Shown here: piece by piece, positions 34,367 through 45,459 of the stretch | Numbering within the stretch: position 1 is the first letter of the stretch | Layout: each line of letters opens with the position of its first letter | Source of the DNA: Galeopsis tetrahit | Lineage: Eukaryota > Streptophyta > Magnoliopsida > Lamiales > Lamiaceae | Assembly: GCA_963675135.1 (NCBI GenBank) | Contig: OY776121.1 | Location: forward strand, 72,928,265-72,992,264 | Direction: 5' to 3' | DNA: 64,000 nt | Position numbers and translations under genes: made by a program | Notes under the pieces: model-generated | The model's database searches: none | What the model was told of the DNA's origin: nothing | The model's input: only the letters and a program-made list of their open reading frames with translations

Positions 34367-35062
34367 TATCCCACATGCATACTGTCCCTCATTTTGGTAA
34401 TCTTTAATTGTTAGAAAATTTACTGAAATTTGTAATTTCTTTAATGAAGATGATATAAAGGAATCGTGTTTTGTATGGATGTAATTTGTTCACAATTATT
34501 TGGATCTAAATTTTTTTACTAAGCCGAGTTCAAGCCTAAAAGTGTGTAGTGAGCTTCCATTATTATTTTTTAAATTTTCACTTTCAAATTTTCATTGCAT
34601 AATGCTCGAATGTTTGGATAAAGTTGCAATCGAAAATTGTCATATACGTAGGTTGCAAATGGAAAGAAATCGAAAAAAAAAAAAAAAAAAACAGGTTGCT
34701 ATCAAGTAAATAACATTGTGTAGGTTGCAAATTGAAAGAAATCGAAAAAAAAAAAATTTGTCCCATAATTTTGTAAATTAGTTAATTTACGTTCAATTCA
34801 CGCATTACAAAAAACAGCTCATTTAAAGAGGGTAATGGCGAGGGAATCACCCTCTTTAAATGGAATGGCGATTGGCGAGAGCACCGTCGCCAATTAAAGA
34901 GGGTGAAGCCCCACTCGCCAATTAAAGAGGGCGCCCCCCCCTCGCGAATTAAAGAGGGGGCCCCACTCGCGAATTAAAGAGGGCCTTTATCCTCGCCAAT
35001 TTAATTAATTTAAAAAATTGTGGAATCCCGCGAGAATCGAACCTGGACCTCCGGAACAAGAA

Positions 35063-35426
35063 GGGCATGTTTGTTTTGGGACTCACCCGTCCGGACGTGG
35101 GACGTAACGTCCCACGTCCTTGTTCTACTTCGGGATTTCACATCCGAATTTCCCCATCCAACTACATCCACCCCTATACATCCTACTATTAAATCCTACT
35201 ATTACATCACATCCAACTACTCTTACACAATTTGATTTGACATAATCATACTATTACATCACATCCAACTACTCTTACACAATTTGATTTGACATAAAGT
35301 TAAATCTCATCCTACTCAAAATCCCAAAACAAACACACACAATTACTATTCATCAGAATTTCCACATCCAAGATTTTCCCATCCAGGATTTCTCCCATCC
35401 TACATAATCCCAAAACAAACATCCCC
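35063..35426. mobile_element. PIF/Harbinger-like MITE, 364 bp
   Basis: Termini GGGCATGTTTGTTTTGGGA and the inverse of GGGGATGTTTGTTTTGGGA are flanked by GAA on both sides (35060-35062, 35427-35429). A 52 bp direct repeat (TACTATTACATCACATCC at 35197 and 35249) and a palindrome at 35094-35118 lie inside. The superfamily call rests on the 3 bp duplication and terminus type. Confidence 0.75.
35094..35118. repeat. 25 bp near-perfect palindrome
   Basis: GACGTGGGACGT, one base, then ACGTCCCACGTC: 12 bp arms with a single-base loop inside the PIF-like MITE. Each arm contains ACGTGG-type G-box-like sequence. Confidence 0.8.
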
Positions 35427-35796
35427 GAAGTGTTTATGCGCTCCTTGTGTGCCATTTGGGCTAGAAGCTTATAATTTTAGTTTTTTCTTTTCTTTCTTTT
35501 AAAGTAACTTGTTTATTTTTAGATTGTCAAAACACATTTAATATATTTATTTTTAAATGTGAAATTATAATATTATGTGTTACAAATAATTAATTATGTT
35601 TATTTTATTTTTCAATTATAAAATTAAAGTTCCTTGTTTATTTTTAAATTGTCAAAACATATTTAATATATTTATTTCTAAATGAAAAATTATAAAATTA
35701 TGTGTTAAAAATAATTATTTGGGTTTAATTTTGTTCTTCAATTACATTTTTTTTAATTCATGATTATTCATTAATTATGTATAATTAATTTTCTCC

Positions 35797-35828
<32 letters not shown>

Positions 35829-36559
35829 TTCAAATTTGTAATTAAATCATTGTTAGTAAAAATTATTTGAATATATATACATTCAATATAATTAAAATTT
35901 AACATTAAAAATAAAAATCAAGTATCATTACTAATCAAAACTTAAAAATAAATACACCATTAAAATTGAAATTAAAAGATAAATATTTAAAAATTAATTA
36001 ATCATTTTTTTAATTTAATTTTTTAACTTGATTAAAATTATAATCAAGTCGTAACACACATTCTACAAGAAGAACAAGCACAACTCATCCTCTCAACTCT
36101 AACATTATCATATTTCTATTTAATAAATTAAATTACATATATTTAACATAAATTAATAACATAATTAAATTATCAAAACATTATATTTATAATTAAATTA
36201 TATTATTAACAATATTTAACTATTAATTAATCTAATAATGATAATTAATTGGAGTATTAACCTAACAATTAATATCTAATAACTATACCTATTCCCTCGT
36301 ATCTAATAACTGTATATACCTATTCCCTCGCCACCTTCCAAAAGCAGTCGTCGTCATTTCGCGAGGGTATTAATTTCCCTCGCCAATTTACGAGGGATTT
36401 TGGTACCCTCGCCAACGCGCTTGTAAATTGGCGAGTGTATGATTCCATCCCTCGCTAATTTCCTCTTTATTTGTGCCCCTCTTTAAATCCCTCGCTAAAT
36501 AGCAAGAGTTTAATCCCCATCTTTAACTCCCCTCTTTATTTCAGCAAAATTTTGTAGTG

Positions 36560-38619
36560 TCGACTTGTATATTACTATATATCATGAAAAAACAATTGTC
36601 ATGTGGATTTAAAAAAAATTACAAGTCACTATTTATAATTTACAAAATGAAGAAAAATGACGAAAATTAATCAATTTGCGAAATTATTGAACACCAAATT
36701 TTTTTTTAAATCTTTTTACTACTTTTTTTTTTTAAAATCTCTGGAGTTTAGGATATGTGAACAATACAATAAGTCCATCTAACATTTGTTGTTTTGTTGA
36801 AGCTCAATTATATTGAATAGTCTTCCTACATCCGTTTGATTAGATGGTTGTAATAGTGAAAGAAAATAAAATTCCCACAATTTTTCGACTGTGTAATTCG
36901 AATTCCAGGCTGTTCACAATTTTTACTGTTACAACTGTTTTTATCTTTTGTTATTTTAATGATGGAAATAAAAGCTTCAGCATTTATTTATTTATTTATG
37001 TTTACAGTTTATCCGAAATTTTCGTAGGCAATAATGGTGGGAAACATTTGTGCTCAGCCCCCTCTTTAATTTTTCCATGAATGAACATATATGTCCTTTG
37101 AAAAGTCAGCAAAAAAGTTAAAACACACAGTTTTCTGCACACATTGTTTGGGGTAATTTTTAAAACCTGGTATACCATTAGTTTGTACCAGGTTATTACT
37201 TTTTTAATATACATCTAATTTTTTTTTTATGATTCTCTAAAAAAAAAAAAAATACCATTTTAGTTAAAAAAAATAAAATTGATTATATAATAAATATCTT
37301 ATTTTATATAAAGTTAATACAGTTGAGTATAATAAATTCAAACTTGGGCGACAACATGAGGGTGGACCTCATTACTCATTAGGCCCCTACCGAGCTCTGG
37401 TCAGTTCAATAACCTTTTTTTTTTTAACTTAATTTAAAGATGAAATACAAAAATAAGTATTTAAATAATACTATACATAAAATTATAGGAATGAAAGAAA
37501 AAAAAGGCTTAAACATTTTCTAAATTTATCTATTATTTGTAAAAAAAAAAAAATTAAAAAAGTGTTAATATCTACATTTTTATAATGTATACTCTTTAAA
37601 GTATACTCCGGAGTATTATGTATCTTTTTCATATATGTATCATCCTTTAAAAAAAATCCTTAAAATTCCATATATACAAATTTTTTTTATAAAAAGTGAT
37701 GGGCCAATAAGTCGGCCGGAGCCCAATGGACCAAGTCAGCCCACGGGCCACTTTAACTTGCCTAGTTTAATTTTCATCAAACGAAAGAAATTTTAACATT
37801 TAATTGATGAGAAGATGCAACAATGAATATTGAATTAATATGCTATGTAGCGACAAATATGAATCCAATCATACTAATATGATTAGTATATAGTTTAGAA
37901 GAAATACGTTCTTTAATAAATTATATACTCCATATTGGAAAATATAATATGCGTGTTTGGACATATGCAGATGTAGAGTACAAAATTGAAATAATAGGAG
38001 TATTATTTAGCATGAAGCGATTCCAGAAATTACGGGTTTCAGACATCTCACATGTTGTACTTCCTGTTATATTTATTGCACTTGACATATAATTAATCAC
38101 CAAAGGACCCGCGCGACTAAACTTAAATTCTAATTAATATACTTTTGCTTTTGTGTACTATAGAGTAGATGATCCGTATGTTAGTAGGTAACAATATATT
38201 AATCACTCTATTTATTAGTAGTATAAAATAATTATGTAAATACTCTTTTAAGGTAAATATGCATCATACATGTATTTAATTATTTATAAGTTATTGCACG
38301 AGCACAATATTTATTCAATACATATCACTAAAATGATGTTTTCAAACATATTTTATTAATGAACAAATTAATGATGATTTGTGGTGATATTTAAAAGGAA
38401 GTCTGATTTTTCTATTTTCTTTAAACTTGGACTACGATGATTATCACGTTTTTTTCTTTTTCCATTTATGTGGTTTAATTTATACCAACTTTTCTTTTTT
38501 AGTAGAGAGTCATTGTTTTGAATGATGTATAATGTATTTACTTATTTATGAGTAAAAGTCATCTATTAAAAAAATAAAAGTCATATACAATAATTAACTA
38601 AACTTATTTTTAATTAAAT
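36560..38619. other. unclassified AT-rich intergenic sequence
   Basis: No gene or bounded element is recognised. All open frames are short and lack family motifs. CGGCCGGAGCCCAATGGACC near 37713 is a GC-rich island of unknown origin. Confidence 0.5.
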
Positions 38620-38634
38620 AAGTATATAAAAGTC

Positions 38635-40137
38635 ATGAGACGGGTACTACGGAATATGGAATTGATGTCTAGGTTGAAAATAAATTTCGGGAAATGCTCG
38701 ATCATAGGCGTAAACGTGGAAGACACTACACTAAGTGACATGGCGGAGGTCCTAGGGTGCAGAGTTGATACCACTCCTTTCACATACTTGGGAATGAGAG
38801 TCGGATCGAATCACAGGAGAACGGTGGAATGGACCTCGATTGTGGAGAAAATAAAAAACAGGCTAGCACGATGGGACGACAAGAAGATTTCGATGGGTGG
38901 CAGGATCACATTGTTGAATTCGGTTATCTCTTCTCTTCCGACATACTATATGTCTTTCTATCCTATACCAAAGAAAACCATGAGTGAGATTGTGAGGCTA
39001 CAACGTAATTTCCTTTGGGGGGGGGCAGGAGCACCGGAAAGAGAGTAGCATGGATTGAGTGGAAAAGAGTCTGTAATACGAAACAACTAAGTGGGCTAGG
39101 GGTTAGGGATATTGGAATTTTCAACAAAACTTTACTGGGGAAATGGGGGTGGAGATATTTGAATGAAAAAAACAGCTTGTGGGCTAGGATTTTGAGATCT
39201 AGATATGGGAATGTATAGGGGGGGGGCTTTGGTCTATTCCCAACAGGGGGGGTTGGGAGGGTATCACTATGGTGGAGGGATATTTTAAAAGTGATAGAGG
39301 AGGGCAATGGGGGCTGGTTTCATGGAAATCTTTCTAAGGTACTAGGGGATGGGAGAAATACTTTCTTTTGGGAGGAGAACTGGACGGGGGAGGGGACTCT
39401 AAAAGATAGATTTAGGAGATTAATTGTACCAGATTAGCATAGACAAAGGAAAAACAGTGGGAGAAATTGGTAGCTAGGAGGGAGAGTCATAGAATTGGAC
39501 ATGGAGATGGAGAAGAGCTCTCTTTGATAGGGAACTAACTTCTTTTAACGATCTGATATCTGTGATGGACAGGTTCAAACCCAAGGATGGAACAGAGGAC
39601 TCGTGGAAATGGATGGCATCAAACACGGGGAAGTTCTCCACAAAAGCAACGTATTCGACCCTGTTCAACCAGAGCCAAGACACTCGACCGGACGACAGGC
39701 TAATCCAAGGGTTCACAAGCATTTGGAAGAACTTTGCACCTTCGAAAGTCAAAGCTCACGCATGGAGGCTCTTATGGGGAAGACTGCCAACGCGATCCAA
39801 TCTCAGAAGACGAAACATCCTCAACCAAAACGATGATCTAAGGTGTGTACTATGTGGGGAAAGTGAAGAAACCGAGAAACATATTTTCCTGGAATGCCCC
39901 CAAGCATACCAAGTTTGGATGGACTGCCTGGATTGGCTCAAGATACCGTCAGCACTACCATCAGAATTATTAGACAATTTCCTTGGTTTTTGAGGCCTTA
40001 TCAAAGGAAGAAACGGGAAGAAGATCGCCACATGTACTTGGTTATGCGTGGTATGGCTCATATGGAAATGGAGAAACGCAGTCCTCTTCAGACACGAGAT
40101 TTTCTCGACCACCAAGGTTAAGGAGGAGCTAAGGGCC
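38635..40137 (+). pseudogene. LINE ORF2 C-terminal half (RT thumb, zinc-binding domain)
   Basis: The first frame (38635-39048) carries the region after the RT catalytic core: LKINFGKCSIIG, PFTYLGMRVG, GGRITLLNSVISSLPTYYMS and RNFLWGG. A run of Gs near 39017 marks a frameshift, and KRVAWIEWKRVC and GLGVRDIGIFNKTLLGKWGW continue in another frame to 39218. About 340 bases with several stops follow. The zf-RVT domain (39562-39993) has the CVLCGESEETEKHIFLEC finger. The last piece is VWLIWKWRNAV (40048 on), cut by the MITE. The catalytic YxDD lies upstream of the truncation and is absent. Confidence 0.83.
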
Positions 40138-40291
40138 CACTACTACACATTTAAGCTTGTAGAGCTTTTAGAAGAGCTCTCCAAGTGGGAGCTCTCCAAG
40201 CTAAATTGCACTTGGAGAGCCCTTAATTGCACTTGGAGAGCCCTTAAGCTTGGACAGCTCTTTTCAAAGCTCTCCAAGCTTAAATGTGTAG
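40138..40291. mobile_element. mini-CACTA MITE, longer copy inside a LINE
   Basis: The left end CACTACTACACA and the internal GAGCTTTTAGAAGAGCTCTCCAAGTG match the element at 4162. An AATTGCACTTGGAGAGCCCTT unit is duplicated here. The right terminus is degraded (TGTGTAG then GCT), so the 3 bp duplication (GCC/GCT) is imperfect. Confidence 0.7.
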
Positions 40292-40519
40292 GCTAGACTT
40301 TGGAGCTGGTTCACAGTCAAATATCCCACTCGAAACACCTCGCCCTTCAAGATTTGGGTGACAGACCCACTCAAGTGCATGGTCTGAGACACCAAGTATT
40401 TTAAACATCTACTGCTTTCTTTCTAATGATTAAACTTGTACACTGAACTATTCGGGTATCTCTTGTACCCAATATTAATACAATTTCTTTTACCGATAAA
40501 AAAAAAAAAAGTATATAAA

Positions 40520-42650
40520 CTCTAGATTTAAAATTTTCCTCCCTTTAAGAAAATTCCAAAGTTGATGTATAAAAATGTACACCAATTAATTAGCTTGCAC
40601 GCTTAGTTAACTTTCTTATAATTGTAGATATTTCAATAATGTACAAAATTGAGGCTACGATTAACCCTAGCTAAAAACGTATTGAGTTTATATATGCTTG
40701 ATCAATGACCTGTCTAATTTTGTTACTACATTTTTATCCTTTTTTTTTTTTTAGAAAGATATATTACAGTTTTATTTTTATTCAAATATTTGAGTGAATT
40801 TAATTGTTTGTACTTGTATCAACTAGCTTTATTAAATGAGCCCAAACAATTTCATAGTATTTTTTTTTTTAAGTTGAAGCTCGAATAATTTATAAAGGAC
40901 TTGATTTGATTATATTCCAACCATAAGTACATAATTCACCAATATTAAATTATTGTTCAGCGTTGTAAATCTCTTGTAACTAACACACGATTAGACACAT
41001 GCTCGTGTGTGAAAGTACATGTTTGTTATTTAAAAAATATCATACGAGTAAAAAAAATGATTGTACCACCTTATTAACTATTTCAACTTGAATTCATAAT
41101 CTATATAGAATATTCCAAATTTCCAATCGAAATAAAAAAATATTTATTTAGTAATTCAGTTTGAATAAAAAAATCAAATACTTTTCCCCCCTAAAAAAGA
41201 ACATAGTGTAAAAGTACATACTAAAGTTGCTCAAATCTCGATATGGGTAATTGGGTACTATGATTAATATATCATTTTTCCATATATATTTCGACAATTG
41301 GACAACTGTACGTTTTTTCTTGTCATGGAATCTAACCATTTTTAAATAAAAAAATAAATGACCGAGTAAAATAAATTCCTAATATATGAATTGATTTAAA
41401 ATTCCACACCAAATTGAAATGATGAGACACGATATATAAATCGAGAAGTTGTAATAATGAAAGGGAACAGTATTATATGCATTTTACGGTTTACGTATTC
41501 ATTTTCAAGAATAAGGAGTAGTTGTACGTAATTTCCCTTTTCAAATAATACGTTGCATTGGTGATTGTTTTTTTCCTAAAAAAAACAATACATTTAAAGA
41601 TTATTTATTATTTTCATTAACTACGTGTTTATGTAGGGGTAATGTGCTTCACTTTCTTTTAACAGTCTTGCAAAATTAATAATTAAAATACAAATATTTA
41701 GGTGAAACAAACGGAGCAGATCTATTCATGTACATGATGATCTTGTACAGGAGGAGAACCATTGAATTACACACATCGATCTTGCATTAATTATTAAGTA
41801 GAGAAATTTAAGTTAAATAAATTAGAAATCAATTAATTAAATTGTGTTTTGTCTCATTGGCTTATGACTACAAGAGACATTCTCTTATTATATGTTATTA
41901 AATGATTTTTTTTTTTTTCCTATTTGCTCAACTTTCTTTTGATTTATGCAAAATATATCTTTGTAGATAAACATTTTGTTAGATTCTCGATCTGTTACAT
42001 ATGTTATTAAAAAAGTACTTCGTCATAACTGATATTACCTCGGATCTACTATAATGTTTAAATATGTTTTACACGGATAAAAAAAGGCCATAAATCAATA
42101 ACTGTAATATATGTATGATGTGACGTTACTGTCATTTTGTTTAATACTATACACTATCACAAAAATTAAGTAATGTGACAAACATTGGAATATGATCCTT
42201 TTATTCTTTTGATTAAAATGATTTACTAATATTATATAATTGGCATAAAAAATACTCTTTTTAGAATGATAGTAATAATGGACTGGAAGGATTAATGATT
42301 ATTGATGTCAATTACTAATATATATGACATACATATGTTAAAAATATAATATATGACGAAAAATAATGTAAATTGAAATAAGGGATTCATGTTTAAACTT
42401 TTAGTACTAAGCATTCAGTTGAATTTATTTCCATCAAATTCAAAGGAACGTTAATTTGCTGAAGCTGCCTTATAGAATATGTTTAGAAAGTACATTATTT
42501 ATATATATATATATATAAGAATATATAGTTATTAATTTGATTCAAAATAATGGGATGTAAGAATAAAGATAAGGAAGAGGTGCATGTATCAGAGGGATTT
42601 TTTCCCCTTAAAAGACAGTGTATATTCAATTTGGACAGTGTTACTAGTAA
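40520..42650. other. unclassified AT-rich intergenic sequence
   Basis: No coding region, RNA gene or bounded repeat is recognisable. Only poly(A/T) runs and a short (TA)n tract near 42500 stand out. Confidence 0.5.
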
Positions 42651-43797
42651 CTCCGTTCCACAAAAATAGTCACATTTAACTTTATAGAAAGATTAAAAAA
42701 AATTAATTAATGTGATCAAGTTTAACTAATATGTCTATTTTATCCTTAATATTCTATAAATTTGATGTAAATTTCAAAACAATTGAGTCTTAAGAGTAAT
42801 TATGGTGTAAGTTTAATTAAAAATAAAATTGTCAATAAAACATTTAATACTTTAAAAAAAAAAATGTGACTATAATTTGAAACATTTAAAAAAGGAATAC
42901 GTGGGACCAGTGACGGAGCCAGGAAATCTCGATAGGGGGGCCCGTTTAACATTACTTTAAAGATAAAATAATATGTACTTATTATACTCATTGAAATTTT
43001 ACACAATAAAATTGTCAATACATTTCATTAAATTAAATTGAACAAGCCGTCTTTCATTTTATTTTGAAGTTTTGATAGTTTGATTCAAAATAAAGCGAAA
43101 CAATTTAAAAATTGTTAAAATATTTTGCAATTCTTAGTAAAAACTTAGACAATAATTCTCAAATACACCATCAATCTATATTATTGACTCTATTGAAGAA
43201 ATAATTTATTTCTGGTGTATTAAGAAATAATTTTAAGTAAAAAACACATGAAAAAATATATTACTCCTTTTAAACTTCGTATGCAAGCATTTATTTTTTA
43301 TTCATCTATACTTAATATGTATGTGTCAAAAAATAAAAATAATATTTTTATTTTCATATATAAAAAAAGTTTCATTTAAATTTTAATATTCAAAAGATAA
43401 GATTAAAAAATAGACACGGTTACGATTAATATTAATAAAAAAATAATAAAAGTGAAATTAATAAGAAAAAAGAGATTTTGAACTACAGTGATTTGAGAAA
43501 AAATAGACTAGACCAATCATTTTGTGACATGTGGCACCTAAAATGTTTGTAAATATATGATAATTAAGATAACATTAATTTTGTAACATGTGGCACCTAA
43601 AATGTTTGTAAATATATGATAAATTAAGATAACATTAAGATATATATGATAAGAATAACTATTATCACATAACATACGGAGTATATAATTATTATAAAAT
43701 ATTTATCATATATATATATATATAAAAATAAAAATTGGGAGGGCCCAATGACCCCCTAGCCCCTACGTGGCACCGTCCCTGCGTGGGACCGAGGGAG
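42651..43797. mobile_element. Stowaway-like MITE split by an hAT element
   Basis: The left end CTCCGTTCCACAAAAATAGTCACATTT (a few bases shortened) and right end ..CGTGGGACCGAGGGAG are followed by TA at 43798-43799. Internal ATGTGACTATAATTTG pairs with AAATAGTCACATTT. Without the hAT insertion it is about 265 bp. Confidence 0.7.
42908..43781. mobile_element. non-autonomous hAT element, 874 bp
   Basis: Termini CAGTGACGGAGCCA and the inverse of TGGCACCGTCCCTG are flanked by a perfect 8 bp duplication, CGTGGGAC (42900-42907 and 43782-43789). The subterminal GGGGGGCCCG and GAGGGCCCAATGACCCCC differ from the AT-rich core. A 59 bp tandem duplication lies inside at 43521-43638 (CATGTGGCACCTAAAATG). 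No transposase is present. Confidence 0.9.
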
Positions 43798-43799
43798 TA

Positions 43800-44191
43800 T
43801 TAACTATTACTCTGACCCAAATGGCCAAATACCTCATACTTATGAAAATACATATTCATTCTAATAGACATTATGGTCCGATCATATTAAGTTGATTAGG
43901 GATAATATTTTTCGACTTTTTATTTAATTAAAGACCGTGTTTTTTCTAGCGACAAGAGTCTTAACTCAAATATTGGTGCAATTTCAACTCAAATCTCCTT
44001 GCTCTACATTGTATTTTGAATTGTGTGCCTAATTAAACAACAGTGACGTTAATTTAATTCTCTATTGTATTTTTGACTTAATATATATACTCTTTAGTTT
44101 TTTCTCTTATAATATTTGATATATGCAATCTTTTATTAATTGGGTCTTAAATTTATGTTTCGTATATCAGTATTAACGATCATTATAAATT
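43800..44191. other. unclassified AT-rich intergenic sequence
   Basis: Nothing recognisable lies between two Stowaway-like elements. Confidence 0.5.
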
Positions 44192-44193
44192 TA

Positions 44194-44500
44194 CTCCCTC
44201 CCTTTCATAAAGTTTGTCGCATTTGGTCTTTATTTTTGTTTCAAAAAGATTGTCGTTTTTCCTATTTTTACCACAAATTTTTCTAAAATGCCTTTATATA
44301 ACTCCTACAATATCACTTTTAATTGGAAATACATTAATGATTAATTTTCTCTCACTTTCTTTAAAAGGCAAGAGTGTGATAGAAAGAAAATGTCAATTGG
44401 GGAGAGGAACAAATTAATAAGGGATAAATGTGTCAAAAAAATATGTTCCTTAATCTTATACAAAATGACAAATGCGACAAACTTTTTGAATCAGAGGGAG
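44194..44500. mobile_element. Stowaway-like MITE, 307 bp
   Basis: Left CTCCCTCCCTTTCATAAAGT and right the inverse of CTCCCTCTGATTCAAAAAGT, both continuing TTGTCGCATTTG, with TA duplications at 44192-44193 and 44501-44502. The short open frame at 44214 is incidental. Confidence 0.88.
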
Positions 44501-44502
44501 TA

Positions 44503-45459
44503 TAACACTACACGCATAAATGAAATTAAAATATGATATTAAACGAATAGAATTATGATTGAACATTTAAAGCTCATATTTGTATAATCAAATCTACTTG
44601 CTTAGAATTGTTGATTCCGCAAGTTTAGCATGACCAAAGGTGCGGCTAATTGTAAGGAAAATGAACTATAAATACCATGTTCACAACAAAAGCCATGTAA
44701 CGAATCCAACTCTAAGGACAAAATTATGGAGTATGGTGATAAATTTTAGAAATACATTTTAATATACAAAGTATCATATTTTAGTAATTTTATAATGGAC
44801 AATTTGTATTTTAAAACGTAATATTTTAGAAAAGAAAGCTCATGTGACTCTTATCCAAGAAAGACCTTCTCAATGTTTTTAGAATATCTTATTCGCTTTT
44901 GTATATATATTTTAGAAATATATACAAGCATGTATAATACTGTATAAGGTATATATGATCATAATAATAAAAAAATGGAGAGTGGACATCTAACTACTCT
45001 TTTTCATAAAAATAAAATAAAAAGAAAACATAAAATTCAATAGTCTTAGAAATTTACACTCCATAAAGAAAAGGAAAAATGAATTTAATTTAAACAAAAT
45101 AAAAAAAAGGTGCAAATACTATCCCCCATTATTAATTCGTTTGTTTCACCCTTTCCCTCAATACATTTATTCTCAAAATAATAAATAATTTTATGAAAAA
45201 CGGTCTATGAACGAGAGAAAGAGAAGAAAAAAAAAAAAAAAAAGATTAATCCCCACTTACCTTACGGCTTACACCCACCGACCCCTAACCACCCCCCCTT
45301 TTAAAATTTTAACTGTGCTTTTTTTTTTTAACTGCGACCCTAACCCATCTGATTGCCAAATGCCAACCAACCCGTTTGTTCCAGACCAGACCCACTTATC
45401 TCCTCCCTCCCGCCCCCCTTCTGACATCTTCTGCATTCTGCCCCCACTTGCCACCTTCT
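44503..45459. other. 3' flank of the trihelix gene and intergenic sequence
   Basis: The 3' untranslated region and terminator of the minus-strand trihelix gene must lie here, just below 45460, but no unambiguous polyadenylation signal stands out. The rest is AT-rich intergenic DNA. The plus-strand frame at 45207-45659 is the proline/serine-rich shadow of the gene. Confidence 0.5.

Larger units (their letters stand above)
34803..36559. mobile_element. non-autonomous CACTA element with nested MITE
   Basis: The left end is CATTACAAAAAACAGC and the right end is the inverse of CACTACAAAATTTTGC (one base off the canonical CACTA on the left). Subterminal repeats of the type GGCGAG..AATTAAAGAGGG occur at least six times at 34830-35000 and, inverted, at 36340-36545. 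Flanks ACG and TCG match at two of three bases. It is 1757 bp with no transposase. It contains a PIF-like MITE (35063-35426) and a long AT-rich centre (35440-36330), including an (AT)15 tract at about 35799-35828. Confidence 0.8.
38631..40508 (+). mobile_element. 5'-truncated L1-type LINE with target-site duplication
   Basis: The element is flanked by AAGTATATAAA at 38620-38630 and 40509-40519, a perfect 11 bp duplication, and ends in a poly(A) run. It contains only the part downstream of the reverse transcriptase active site. A mini-CACTA copy (40138-40291) is inserted in its RNase H region. The insertion lies alone in AT-rich DNA. Confidence 0.88.
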
